DNA of 64,000 bases from Cladopsammia gracilis (GCA_022457155.1 JAJGOT010000047.1:248001-312000), one strand, 5' to 3'. Counted from the stretch's first letter, positions 44,082 through 64,000 are shown. Notes: a model not told the origin generated them from the sequence alone. Numbers and translations: made by a program.

Positions 44082-44530
44082 TCCTGCGGGGGGGGGGGGG
44101 GGGGGGGGACTCCCATATAAAAATGACGGGGGTGCTCGTCGTACCTTTTAGGGGTCAAAATTTGTACATTGGTACCTCTTAGACCCGGTTCAAACGTCGA
44201 ACTTCACACGTGCCGAATCTAGTGCAAATGAACAAAATCTATTGTTCTTGTTCATTTGCATTAGATTCGACACATGTGAAGTTCGACGTTTGAACCGGGC
44301 CTAAGGGTGCTAAAATTCAAAATGACCCCTGTTGGAATTATCGCGGTACCTTTTAGGGTATTAAGCCCAGAATATGACATGTGTTGTTTAAGAATTGGTA
44401 CCTCTTAGGGGTAAAAATTCATTTGAGCCACACGCCCATCAAACAACATTCTGGTACCTTTTAGGGTGCTTTTCGAAAATTTCCGACGAGCACTCCCGTC
44501 ATTTTTATATGGGACCCCCCCCCCCCCCGG
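44082..44530. mobile_element. MITE with poly-G/poly-C ends and 9-bp target duplication
   Basis: GCTTATTAT flanks both ends (44073-44081, 44531-44539). Inside the G and C runs, CTCCCATATAAAAATGACGG and CGTCATTTTTATATGGGA are inverted. GGTACCTTTTAGGG-type words recur in both directions. The same family gives the copies at 57283-58212 and 63306-63594. Confidence 0.85.
44180..44304. mobile_element. Foldback element nested in the previous one
   Basis: AGACCCGGTTCAAACGTCGA and TCGACGTTTGAACCGGGCCT pair, and the stem continues almost to the middle with a loop near 44240. TTA/TAA flank it. Confidence 0.8.
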
Positions 44531-45036
44531 GCTTATTATCTCAATGTATCTTGATTCGTGGGGCAGAATTTCGATCTGTACCGCATGCGTAATTCCTGTT
44601 TAATGTGCGAAACTTGAGAATACGCTAAAGGTGAAATTGTGTAAATAAAGGCCAAGGACCACGTATTGGGGGTTGGCTTGAGAAACTGGAAAATACCTTT
44701 TTCTTACTAATTTTTCGATTTTAAAAATTCGCGAAAGTTAATACGCGCGAACAAAAAGATTGCGCGAAATTTAAACACGCAAAATTTAACACCACAATAT
44801 ATAACAAAACAATAAGAATTTTAAATGTTCTTTGTCCGGGCCTTGTGGTGAATTGTTCTGAATTAAAACTCTAAGTTTCTGTCCTTGAAAACGTCTTTCC
44901 GGTCTTCGGCTAACACTCTTCCTCTGATTCACTGCTTTCTTCAGCTTGTAATTCGGCCAACACCACTTTAGTGCAGTCATCAAAAATTCCTCTGTAGACA
45001 GGATAAATAAGAAAGGCCTGAGAGGTCGTCAAAGGG
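44531..45036. other. Non-coding; possible downstream LINE debris
   Basis: A minus-strand frame at 44786-44983 is rich in Lys and Arg and lies in the right order to be further LINE sequence, but no motif confirms it. Confidence 0.35.
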
Positions 45037-45390
45037 TTAATAATCCATTTCTAGATTTGTTTCTTTCCATGGCAAGCCTCCACTTTTATCCTGGTAGTTT
45101 AGCCCTGTCTTCCGGTCTCCTGCTATAATGGCTCTGGTTATGCAAGTTTTGGACATTAACAATTGGCTTAGATTTCTTAAAAAGGGAACTTGCTGACGAT
45201 AATCAGTCGATGCATAAACATTCGCTATTGAGAACTCTTCGGTTCCTAGTTTTAAGTTGGTAAAAGTAAAACGTCCTTCTGGATCACTCTCTTTACATTC
45301 AAGCAGAAAGGTGCTATTTGGATTAACCAGGATAAATACACCTCTGGAATTCTCTGAGCCATGAGAAAATATTACTTGGCCGCCCCATTC
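45037..45390 (-). pseudogene. LINE AP-endonuclease remnant
   Basis: The minus-strand frame of 118 codons reads EWGGQVIFSHGSENSRGV, then FTNLKLGTEEFSIANVYAS, then RAIIAGD and DKSGGLPWKET. These match the endonuclease domain of non-LTR retrotransposons (W.G...FSHGS.NS.GV; NVYA; AGD.N). The Asn after AGD is lost and a stop follows PWKETNLEMDY. No reverse transcriptase follows. Confidence 0.7.
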
Positions 45391-45892
45391 AGCACGCTAA
45401 ATTTTCTCATCTTCTTTATTTTACTTATTTATTTATTTATTTATTTGTTATTATTATTATTATTATTTTTAATTAATTATTTAGTTATTATTTACCTGAT
45501 TTTACTAATAATTTGTGTTTGCTAAATTTGATTGTAAATTATACAACCTGCCTTGATTAGCTTTGCTATATGCAGGTTGTATATTTCTTTAATTTGTTAA
45601 ATTTAAACTATTGAAATAAAATGATGATGAAAAAAAAAAAAATTGGAAAAGGTCTCTTGAAGGCAGAAAATTGGCGTTTTTTGGTGTTTAAGATACGAAA
45701 AAAAAAAAAAAATAGCTCTTCTTTTTTCTGCATTGCGCAGCCCTCGCACATTTAGTGACAAAATCTTCAATAATGACATCCTTCAGGAGAATAAAAGAAA
45801 GAAAAAGAAAAAGAACCTAACAATACTTAAGCTAATTACACAGATAACAGTGACAAAAAGGAAAGCACAATGGACACTGTAACAAAGACTAA
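45391..45892. other. Simple repeats and A-runs
   Basis: A TTTA/TTAT tract lies at about 45413-45470, and A-runs near 45632 and 45700. No gene. Confidence 0.6.
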
Positions 45893-46407
45893 GGCCCCGT
45901 CAACACGTATCCGGATATTTTTGAATCCGCAACTTTTTTGTTGCGAATTGTCCTTCCGTCCACACGTATCCGGCGAATTCGGCTTACGAATTCGCAACTT
46001 TATGAATCCGCTGAATCCGCTCTCCAGAGTGGAAATTTTTGAATACGCTACGAGTACGGCATCGTGTGGACGGTCGGATATTTTTGAATACGCTGAATAC
46101 GCTGACGTAACAGTATCGGATCCAGTCTTTAACCGCGCGAATATTCAACATGGCCGACCGAAATGTTGTCGCTTCACTTCTACTTGGACTTATTTCAAGT
46201 CTAATAATGTGTTTACAGTTGAACTTGGCTTTGAACTTGGCCTTTGCTCATGCTCTGTTGACAACATTTAAAGAGGAGCCCTGGGTACTAGAGCGAATTC
46301 GGACGTGCAAATACGATTCGAATACGCTACGTGTGGACGCGGATATTTTCTAATCCGCAACAAAAAAGTTGCGAATTAAAAATATCCGGGTAAGTGTGGA
46401 CGGGGCC
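45893..46407. mobile_element. PIF/Harbinger-type MITE, copy 2
   Basis: The ends GGCCCCGTC.ACACGTATCC and GTGTGGACGGGGCC enclose 515 bp with TAA on both sides (45890-45892, 46408-46410). Relative to copy 1 it is inverted. The interior contains a frame starting MADRNVVASLLLGLISSL and reading to KEEPWVLERIR, partly conserved in copy 1. Confidence 0.9.
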
Positions 46408-46741
46408 TAAAATGATAATAACACTTGATTATCTCTCCTGGGATCTACCGTTCAACCGAAACAAAGCCGCAATCGTAACAAGGTAAAAAAAAAGTACAGC
46501 TGCCGTATCTTTAAGAGGTAAACAGTTGCTTTCTAGGATATAATTTCATTTAATAAAAGACAAATAATGGGAAAGGGTTGGAACTTTTGAGATTAAAACC
46601 ATAATTTCTCAATGTCTTCTCCCGTTTTAATTATAGTTTCGTGGAGTCGTTCGGGAGATCCGTTGTTACAAAAAACCCTTTTTTTCCATCTTGAGTCCAG
46701 ATTTTCCAATCATCATGGAGTCGTTTTTTTGTCTCTTAATA
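46408..46741. other. Non-coding, nothing recognised
   Basis: No gene or repeat boundary is seen. Confidence 0.45.
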
Positions 46742-46932
46742 GGCCATTTGCACGATGGCGTCATTTGACTACAACTACCAGAATTCATTTCGTTTTTCCT
46801 TTCTTATTTAAATTTTGTAATCCCAGTGCGGTTTAAATAACAATAGCCCTAATTTGCACTACAAAAAAAAAAAAAAAAAAAACTGGAGGATTCTGGTGGT
46901 TGTAGTCATATGACGTCATCGTGCAAATGGCC
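46742..46932. mobile_element. MITE, copy 1 (GGCCATTTGCACGATG family)
   Basis: Arms starting GGCCATTTGCACGATGGCG continue into TTTGACTACAACTACCAGAA, with an A-run in the middle. A close copy is at 49162-49343. Confidence 0.85.
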
Positions 46933-47534
46933 GATCGGCAGATTTTGCAAAGACAACGTGACGTAAAAACGCGAGGCGACAGCGCGCGGAATAGCCTGAA
47001 CCCGACTTCCGGTGCTCTCGTCAACGTACGTTCACGACGGCATTTTTGTTGTTTTCACGTCGCGAAGACAACGCCAAACATTTGGGGATTTTTACAAGTG
47101 AAAAAGGTAAGTCCTAAGAGAATTTCCCTTAATGATCGAAAAGCAGCGCAGAAAGTTTTTTCTAGCATTCTAGGCTCTCGGTTAATATTTTATTGGTTTT
47201 CTATCGTCATTTTGTCATTTTTGGTTTTCTATCGTCATTTTTTATGAAAACTGTACTAGTGTATTGTTGTACTATTGCACTCTTTTGGACGTTCGGAAAA
47301 ACAGTAAAATCAGTGCAACTTGTGGTGGATTATATGTCTATTCATTTCTTGTTTTGCTTTGTTTTGTTATTTAAGCGTAAAACGGGGACGCTCAATGCGA
47401 CATCTTGCAAGCTATTGCTTTTTTTGCTTTTATTCTACAGGACGTTCGTGATGGAGGCAACTGGTAGCGATTCCGAGAAAAAGTACCTAAACCCATTTTT
47501 ATCATCGTGTAGGCGGCTGTGCAAAAACCGCTAA
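46933..47534 (+). CDS. Possible orphan 5' gene end (two exons, 27-residue frame)
   Basis: A CpG-richer stretch (46933-47106) ends in AAAAAG and GTAAGT, a strong donor. TTTTGCTTTTATTCTACAG at 47421-47440 is a strong acceptor, and 10 bases into the next exon an ATG begins a 27-residue frame (MEATGSDSEKKYLNPF...) that stops at 47534. It looks like the promoter, leader and first coding exon of a gene whose remainder is missing or uses a donor I cannot see. Low confidence that it is expressed. Confidence 0.3.
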
Positions 47535-47590
47535 AGTTCTGATCTCGTTCAATCAAAGAAGAATTAATTACTACCGTACTAATACTTTTA

Positions 47591-47783
47591 GGCCCCCGTC
47601 CACACGTATCTGGATATTTTTGAATCCGCAACTTTTTTGTTACGGATTAGAAAATATTCGCGTCTACACGTAGCGTATTCGAATCGTATTTGCCCGAATT
47701 CGCCGGATACGTGTGGACGGAAGGCCAATCCGCAACAAAAAAGTTGCGGATTCAAAAATATCCGGATACGTGTGGACGGGGCC
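47591..47783. mobile_element. PIF/Harbinger-type MITE, copy 3 (deleted interior)
   Basis: A 193-bp internally shortened form with TTA on both sides (47588-47590, 47784-47786). Terminal and subterminal inverted blocks are the same as in copies 1 and 2. Confidence 0.9.
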
Positions 47784-48147
47784 TTAGTTGTTTGAATTTA
47801 AATAAGGTTTTTCTGAGAAAAATTAGGTTTTCGGGAATTTTTTTTACCATGACCGGAAGACAAAAAAAAAGAAACAGTAATTTGCAGTATATAAAAAATA
47901 CACTCAACGTACCTTTACAGTAAGACTTCATTTACACGAAAGAACTCAACAGTAGCTAAACTATTAGGGCTAACGCTCAGTACAGGGAAATTTATGGGTT
48001 AACTTTAGCACTATAAATTACACAGAGAGTTAATTCTCTGACTCCTTGTTTGCATCACCAGTGCTACGTGGCTCAACATTTATTTGTACCCTTTACATTC
48101 TCATTGCCACGAATTACCACCTTATTACCCACGATCTGCTCCCGTAC

Positions 48148-48221
48148 GGCCTCTTGGCTCAAGCGGTAGAGCGACGGAAGATCTAATCCGGAGGTCATGG
48201 GTTCGAATCCCACCGAGGTCA
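48148..48221 (+). tRNA. tRNA-like gene, unit 1 (possibly Arg-TCT-derived)
   Basis: The 73 nt plus discriminator A have an A-box TGGCTCAAGCGG, a B-box GGTTCGAATCC, six of seven acceptor pairs (GGCCTC with GAGGTC, one G-T) and a good D-arm (GCTC/GAGC). The T-arm is weaker. TTTTTT at 48226 would terminate Pol III. The anticodon arm pairs CGGA with TCCG around an eight-base loop containing TCT, not a standard seven-base loop with U33. It may be a pseudo-tRNA or SINE source gene. Confidence 0.5.
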
Positions 48222-48438
48222 AAGAATTTTTTCTTTCCCTCGTGTGGTCCCTCACTTCCTTACTAGGGCTAATGCTCAGTACAAGGAAATTTATGGGTTA
48301 ACTTTAGCACTATAAATTACACAGACTCCTGACTCCTTGTTTGCATCACCAGTGCTACGTGGCTCAACATTAATTTGTACCCTTTACATTCTCATTGCCA
48401 CGAATTACCACCTTATTACCCACGATCTGCTCCCGTAC

Positions 48439-48512
48439 GGCCTCTTGGCTCAAGCGGTAGAGCGACGGAAGATCTAATCCGGAGGTCATGGGTTCGAATC
48501 CCACCGAGGTCA
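48439..48512 (+). tRNA. tRNA-like gene, unit 2
   Basis: Identical to the copy in unit 1, including the same odd anticodon loop and the T-run after it. Confidence 0.5.
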
Positions 48513-48638
48513 AAGAATTTTTTCTTTCCCTCGTGTGGTCCCTCACTTCCTTACTAGGGCTAACGCTCAGTACAGGGAAATTTATGGGTTAACTTTAGCA
48601 CTATAAATAACACACAGAGTTAATTCTCTGACTCCTTA

Positions 48639-49161
48639 TCTGTGAACTTCATTTTACTTGTCTTACTTGGATGCTGCTTCGGCAGCTGATCTGTTTTCAT
48701 TTTCATGTGCGCAGTATAGATAAGCGGAGAGAGTTCATTCCCTTCTAACGATAGAAACATTTGTATTCCAGAGATAATTGTTATTTGAAAATAATCTCTT
48801 TCTACGCTTAAAAGTGAGCAAAGACATAAAAGAACAAACACGTTCATACGATAAACAAAATGAAATTTCGGAACGTCGCGAAGCGGCTGCTAAATCACTT
48901 CAAAATCGACAACACAACGCCTATCTCAACCCAGTCTCTCTCGGTTATTACCGCTGCGCGCGCCGTTGTTCGGGACGTCACGTTGTCTTTGCTAAATCTG
49001 CCTAATTTCTCGTATAAGCCTGATTTCGTGCTGTCAAGTTTTCATTAACATACACTTTAACTGCTCCCCTCAGGTATCGAGCGACATTTATCGGCTTCGG
49101 AGCTTTCTTCGATTCTTGTACATTTTGTCCCCACTATAATAATTTGTAAGTAATAGTAATA
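48639..49161. other. Non-coding, nothing recognised
   Basis: No gene is recognised; two overlapping frames near 48780-49048 lack any domain. Confidence 0.4.
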
Positions 49162-49343
49162 GGCCATTTGCACGATGGCGTCATTTGACTACAACTACCA
49201 GAATTCATTTCGTTTTTCCTTTCTTATTTAAATTTTGTAATGCCAGTGCGGTTTAATTAACAATAGCCCTAATATGCACTACAAAACAAAAAACTGAAGG
49301 ATTCTGGTAGTTGTAGTCAAATGACGTCATCGTGCAAATGGCC
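49162..49343. mobile_element. MITE, copy 2 (GGCCATTTGCACGATG family)
   Basis: Same arms as 46742-46932, with a short A-rich centre. ATA and TAT adjoin the ends. Confidence 0.9.
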
Positions 49344-49344
49344 T

Positions 49345-49783
49345 ATTGGACTGAGTGGAGTACAATTCAGGGAGCAATCGGGCGAGTAATTTCAAATCGG
49401 CCGAGCGCGTAGCGCGAGGACGATTTGAAATTACGAGCACGATTACCCCTGAATTGTGCGACACGAAGTTCATGATCAATTACTAATTAATCGCATCAAT
49501 AACAAAATTCGAGATTAATAAGTCTATGTGGAGTTTCTTGCACTCAAAACGTCAAGGATATTTTGTCAGTATGAAAGCAGGAGGAAAACAGCGAAAAAAG
49601 GAATCCATTTAAGAGCACCTTATTGACGCGCGCGCAACGTAGGTGTCCAATTACAGCTATCCAATTACAAAAAGTTGTAATTGGACAGCTGTAATTGGAC
49701 ACCCACGTGACCGCGCCTATTACGTAAGAAATAGGCGCGCGGATAACCAATTACAATCGAGAATTTTGTTATTGATACGATTA
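49345..49783 (-). repeat. 439-bp dispersed repeat, copy 1 (inverted relative to 54485)
   Basis: ATTGGACTGAGTGGAGTACA through TTATTGATACGATTA is the reverse complement of 54485-54919 with modest divergence. Internal small hairpins include GTCCAATTACAGCT repeats and AATTTCAAATCG / CGATTTGAAATT. Confidence 0.9.
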
Positions 49784-50361
49784 AGCGGATAATATTAGCA
49801 TTACTGAGTATTACCTTTTTTATGCGATGACAAATATCTATATCCTCTGATTCTAGATCAATTTCCATGCACAACAGAATAACATGAAATTTTAAATGCA
49901 GGGATTAAATATTTTTAAGTCTGTATATGTCGTTTCATGTCAGGATATATGATTTGAGTATTATACAGCTGATAGGCTCGTGTGTATACTAAAACAAAAA
50001 TCAATTTAGTCACTTGTGGGATATTTTAGGGTATACCTTTCGAAGCTATTGCAAAACTAGTATTATAACATAGCTAGCAGAACCGCGCAATCAAATTCAG
50101 TATACGTAAGCGTGCTCAAAATCCCGATAGAGTACGCTGAGAAATAAAAGTGCCATTCTTGACCGTGATTTCTTTTTTAAAAATAACGAATTTTGTATTT
50201 AAACTGCAGTAAAATAAAACTCGAGCTTTCAACAGAAAATTTGAAATAAAACCAATTCCTATTTTGCTTAATATTTCGCTTACCGCGAACAATCACTTTT
50301 GATATTGTTGTCCGTTTTTCGTGTCGGATTTGATGCACAATTCCACCGGCTATGTTATAAA
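49784..50361. other. Non-coding, nothing recognised
   Basis: No gene. AAGCGTGCTCAAAATCC near 50108 is loosely related to the stretch before the foldback at 25111. Confidence 0.45.
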
Positions 50362-50519
50362 ACAATTGGTTCATGCTTTTAGCTGTGCACTATCGAGTTA
50401 TGGAGCACGCGGGAAGTTTGGAGAGCACTCGAGAAGCTAGAGTTGCCCGAGGCGATCTTTCGCTTCTTTCGTGCTCTCCAAACTTCCCGCGTGCACGCTA
50501 AAGCATGAACCAATTGTTA
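50362..50519. repeat. Foldback repeat, copy 2 (GGAAGTTTGGAGAGCACT family)
   Basis: AACAATTGGTTCATGC and GCATGAACCAATTGTT form the outer arms; GCGGGAAGTTTGGAGAGCAC is the inner arm. Confidence 0.85.
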
Positions 50520-50668
50520 AATATCAAATACAGTTGACTGTCCCCGAGCGACTACTCTCAGATCATGGTGTAATAAGTGATCATTTCCCTTCATCTTCCC
50601 GTCGTCAGCGTTATCTTTATGTAACTGATTTTGCTCGAAACATTTCTCACTCAAACGTGTATTCTTTA

Positions 50669-50853
50669 AGCCTGGTTTCCATATGATCGCTACGATCGCT
50701 GAAAAAACGTTCAGCGCTGGTAGCGAAATGGACTAAGCCACTCTCCACACTTTCAACATAATCGCTACGATCGCTGGAGAGTGGCTTAGTCCATTTCGCT
50801 ACAAGCGCTGAACGTTTTTTCAGCGATCGTAGCGATCATATTGAAACCAGGCT
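50669..50853. mobile_element. Long-hairpin MITE with TTA target duplication
   Basis: A 185-bp element with about 80-bp arms (AGCCTGGTTTCCATATGATC, then GCTACGATCGCTGAAAAAAC). TTA occurs on both sides (50666-50668, 50854-50856). The small loop near 50750 is itself GCTACGATCGCT-related. Confidence 0.9.
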
Positions 50854-51887
50854 TTAGAATGCTACCATCTCCCATAAGTCAGAATGCCGCACAAACTAGC
50901 TTCGGTAAACGGTATAGCCACTAAATAAGGAACTATATGGCTGTGTTGGTAGCGGGCAATACCCCTAGATTACGCAGAATACGGTGAATAATGAGCCTAA
51001 GTGTTTCGGCTTTGTTGGGCAACATCAGTATAACCGGTAAAGCTAATAGTTCTGCTCAGGGATCCCATACGAAGATAATAATGAATGAAAATGTGTGTTT
51101 TAGTGACTATATATAGTTTACCTTGTGCGGTATTCTGAATTTGTCACTTTCAGCCACATGCCACAAACCTGAAATCTCCCCTAAGCCGGACCATCTTGGC
51201 TGGTCATGGCAGTGGCTGTGTATGAGAGTCAACAGCAGTATCCCCAGTTTAAACTAATGTTGGTCCTACAATAGACGCTTGACTGGGTACAAGTTGGAGC
51301 TGAGAGTTGGGAAGACTTTTAAGTCCTCCCAAACTCACTATTATCTTTGTGATAAGGATCGAATAAAAAGGATCTTGCATACTATAAATGTATATATACC
51401 TGTAATAACTCATTGAAACTGATATCTGTGGATATAAACTTGGTAAAGTAACTCGTGTTCTGATCTGCACATAACGCGGGCTTCTATAAATAATGTTACA
51501 GTAATATACTTGGCCGTCATACTCGTAATGGAAAAATGCGGCGGAAATAATCATGTAAAAGTTTTGGCTATGTTAATACAAAAGGCATTAAAAAGCGCAA
51601 GCGTTCTCTCTCCTTAAATAGTTATAATACAAGCATATAAATATTCCCTGACTTCCAGGATGATATAAAATTCGGTATCCAGACATGTATACGTACATTT
51701 TGCACCTAAGGTCGTTTGTGATACCAAGTCGATTTGTACCGGCGCTAAAAAATTAAGACTGCATGTATAACGTTATTACGTTCTAAAAAACGTGCCACTC
51801 GATCGGGCGGGCGTGGTGGCCCAAATTTCAACTGACAAACATGTACAATTACTGTAAAAAAAGTAAGTTGAACTTAATCGACATTGT
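50854..51887. other. 3' flank and possible 3'UTR of the polycystin gene
   Basis: No second gene is recognised. The minus-strand stop of the polycystin gene is at 51888. I see no convincing AATAAA on the minus strand in the next few hundred bases, so the 3'UTR end is undefined. Confidence 0.45.
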
Positions 51888-61654
<9,767 letters not shown>

Positions 61655-62407
61655 CTGGAAAATAGTTAAGATATTACGACGACTGCTTAATCCATGAAAA
61701 TTTGTGATTGGAAGTCATGTAAGCGTGAACAGAAAATGTGTGACATTGCACAAGATCAGCAAAGAGTATTGCCGTTTACTTCCAAATTGTCGAAATTGCT
61801 TTTAACGGCGACGCTGATTTCCCTTTCGTAAACAGTCGATGCCATTTTTAACGGTCGATGCCATCATTAACATTCATTAGTAACTAAACCTTTTTCTCTA
61901 GTTTATGCCCAAATTAGGATGAAAGTAGGCTATCATTATTAGATAAAATTGGGCCTAGATAAAGCGATTATTAGACCCAAGCTAGATTCGCGATTAGGTT
62001 AGATTTAAAGATAGGGTCGCCCGTTATAGATGTATCATTAAGATCAAAGGCTCCTTGCGAGCCAAGTCGTGAATATGAAACAACCATCGGACCTTTTCCT
62101 ACCCTACACAAGATGGGTCCTTAGATTGTACATGTTATGACTACTTCCCTTATGTTGCAGATCCACGTTCCAATATATTTTACCAAAGAAGGACCTCTAA
62201 AACCTTAATGTGTAGCTGAGGGAGTTCTTGGTTATTCTTCAGAGCGTATAGCAAACACGTGGCAGGTAAAATCCACTGTGATTTTTATCAACAATGCTTT
62301 AAAGATGAATTACAGTCCGAACTGTGCAATCTCAGCTCGGCAATGTTTGTCAGCCTCACACGAAGGAACGTTTACTAGCGAAAATGAAAATTAAGGGACA
62401 AACTTAC

Positions 62408-62479
62408 CTTTTCCTTCATTATTAATGTCAGATATCCTTGCCAAACAACGTTTTCCCAAACCGACGCGTACGTTTCATC
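62408..62479 (-). CDS. Candidate upstream polycystin exon (weak)
   Basis: The minus strand has a strong donor after 62408. The frame that would join exon a in phase 0 is open for 24 codons back (reads SVWENVVWQGYLTLIMKEK) and meets a stop before that. An acceptor would have to fall inside; none is convincing. It could instead be a first exon with ATG AAG GAA AAG, but that gives no signal peptide. Confidence 0.3.
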
Positions 62480-62693
62480 TCATCGAACATTCGTAAACAC
62501 AAGGACCGTAATGGCGGACTTGGTTTACTTTCATTTACTCCATGTATGCTATTACCGAAGTGTAACATATCGACAATTTAATATAAATTTAATATAAAGT
62601 TTACGATGAGCGAGTGCCTTTTTTCCAGTAACCGCGATAAGTCGTATTGACGACCTAAAAATGACTTTTATAATTATAATTGTTTTCTTGGGT

Positions 62694-62771
62694 TTACCGG
62701 CTCAACCCAGTGGTAGTTAGTGGAGGCATGTTAGCACGCAAGAGATTCCGGATTCGATTCTAGGTTATTAA
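62694..62771 (+). repeat. tRNA-like sequence
   Basis: A CCCAGTGGTAGTTAG D-arm-like stretch and GGATTCGATTC B-box are at tRNA spacing, but acceptor strands do not pair well. Probably a SINE head. Confidence 0.35.
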
Positions 62772-62959
62772 TTGCATGTTTCTTTTTCTCATAGAAAAAA
62801 AATCGATAATTGATGAACAATTTTCCAAATGTCGCTAAAATGGCATCGCTTGTTTACGAACGGGAAAATTTCTATGGCGACAGTTTGAAATTGTAGTCTG
62901 CCAGCTTTTGAAAAGTACCACAGAAACCAAAACAAATAGCTTTTTCTTCATCAGTGCAC

Positions 62960-63286
62960 TTATGTCCAGGATTGCAGATAATTAGATGCATGAAAAATTT
63001 TGATATCCAACACGAAGTGTCCCGTTAAGTCTAAGTGAGGTAAGGTAAGTAAGGTAAGTAAGTAAGGTAAGTAAGGTAAGCATTAGTGTTAGTGTTATTT
63101 TTAGGTTAGGGTAAACGCACGTGTTTATCTTTACTTAAAGAGCAGAATTTAGGGGACACTTCGTGACGTTTTTTGTCTGTATTTTTGAAAACAAGTGATG
63201 TTGAAGTTGAGTAGAAGAGCAGGAGGACACTTTGTGACGCTTATTAAATTTGCCATGCATCTAACTAGCTGCAATCCTGGACATAA
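62960..63286. mobile_element. MITE-like element with TTATGTCCAGGATTGCAG ends
   Basis: 33-bp arms at 62960-62992 and 63254-63286 differ at two positions. GTGTCCCGTTAAG and GGGACACTTCGTGACG words recur inside. Confidence 0.75.
63036..63079. repeat. (GTAAG)n short tandem repeat
   Basis: GTAAGGTAAGTAAG-type units repeat about nine times inside the element above. Confidence 0.9.
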
Positions 63287-63305
63287 CTTCATCAGTGGTG
63301 AGTCC

Positions 63306-63594
63306 GGGGGAGGGGGAACTCTCATATAAAAAACGACGGAGGTGCTAGTGGGAAATTTTCGAAAACCACCTCCAGTAAAAGATACCAGAATCTTGTTTCA
63401 TGGGCGTGGCTCAAATGAGTTTTTACCCCTAAGAAGTACCAATTCTAAACCAACACGTGTCATATTCTGTCACATTTTTCGACCCGATACCCGGGGTACA
63501 AGGTACTGCGATAATTCTAACGGTGGTCATTTTAGATGGGTATGGGTATGACGAGCACTCCCGCCATTTTTACATTGGAGTCCCCCCCCCCCCC
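63306..63594. mobile_element. MITE copy of the 44082 family
   Basis: G-rich left end with CTCTCATATAAAAAACGACGG; right end GACGAGCACTCCCGCCATTT followed by a C-run. Inside is CATGGGCGTGGCTCAAATGA with TTTTTACCCCTAAGAAGTAC, matching 44400-44460 in reverse. Confidence 0.8.
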
Positions 63595-64000
63595 ACCGCC
63601 CAGCTGGCGTGGCGAGGACTGAAAACCTGCCAACAAAGAAAACAATCAACTTCTGCTTGACTTCCTTGACCCGAAACGTCTGTTCCCTAATTATTCATGA
63701 CCTGCATTATAGGAAGACGTGTGAGATGCACATGACCCATAAGCGTCACATCCATTAAATACTTCTCATCTGGTCTCTTTCAAGTTGTCAATGGGCAAAA
63801 TTATAATTCAATCCAAGAAAAAGTTTATTTTCCGTATTTATGAACCTTTTATAGATAGTGCACCTTTACCTTAAGTCTAAAGATGAAATCATACATTAAG
63901 ACCATTCAAATAAAAGCTTTTCAGCATCCCATTCCTACGGTACCGTTTGTTTCCAAGTATTTTACAAAATTCATTTGATTCGTACTTTTGTTCAGTCAGT
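63595..64000. other. Non-coding to the window end
   Basis: GACCCGAAACGTCTG near 63669 is another GAAACGTC motif of the type seen in retroelement tails. No gene. Confidence 0.45.

Larger units (their letters stand above)
47967..48638 (+). repeat. Tandem repeat of 299- and 291-bp units holding tRNA-like genes
   Basis: Units start at GGGCTAA(C/T)GCTCAGTACA: 47967, 48266 and, partial, 48557. The first two are nearly identical apart from an 8-bp deletion. The third stops after about 80 bp, before the tRNA-like part. Confidence 0.95.
61655..62959. other. Upstream of polycystin exon a; no exon proven
   Basis: No complete upstream exon could be fixed. A donor-like AAAAG|GTAAGT lies at 62408/62407 on the minus strand, listed separately. 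Confidence 0.45.

Noticed and set aside
48084..48557. Two identical 60-residue plus-strand frames
   Set aside because: They overlap the tRNA-like genes in the tandem units and repeat only because the DNA does.

Overview
The window is eukaryotic, AT-rich and animal-like. Its one large gene has GT-AG introns, and it encodes a polycystin-1-type channel with a GPS motif and a PLAT domain. The rest is packed with short inverted-repeat DNA transposons, Bel/Pao, LINE and Penelope-like debris, and simple repeats. This, with a family of secreted Cys-repeat proteins, suggests a cnidarian, most likely a stony coral. The lineage is an inference from style, not a database match.

Layout. 1-8 kb: two minus-strand genes (1852-3006 and 6847-7968) for long Cys-rich surface proteins. 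8-15 kb: no gene, several MITE-like elements. 15.3-18.8 kb: a decayed Bel/Pao LTR retrotransposon with another repeat inserted in its gag. 18.8-20.5 kb: a 1.65 kb dispersed repeat seen again at 35.1-36.7 kb. 23.2-24.5 kb and 40.9-42.3 kb: a recent segmental duplication, each copy carrying one plus-strand Cys-rich gene (23673-24356, 41409-42152). 31.4-32.0 kb: a pseudogene of the same family. 33.2-35.0 and 37.7-39.6 kb: two larger non-autonomous DNA transposons. 42.9-50.9 kb: MITEs, microsatellites, a LINE remnant and a tandem repeat holding two tRNA-like genes. 51.9-61.65 kb: the 3' five exons of the polycystin-1-like gene on the minus strand, all junctions read from the sequence. 61.7-64 kb: more repeats; the 5' end of the polycystin gene is not resolved.

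The most distinctive content is the Cys-rich family. All four intact members share a signal peptide, a common N-terminal Cys block, a repeating C-x4-C-x3 spacing, a C-terminal hydrophobic tail, a single coding exon, and a short 5' leader directly after a predicted 3' splice site. They look like a tandemly evolving set of membrane- or GPI-anchored extracellular proteins. No function is assigned. The polycystin gene encodes a likely ciliary or mechanosensory cation-channel subunit; nothing in the window ties it to the Cys-rich genes.

Coordinates of TE ends are firm where target-site duplications are quoted and approximate elsewhere.
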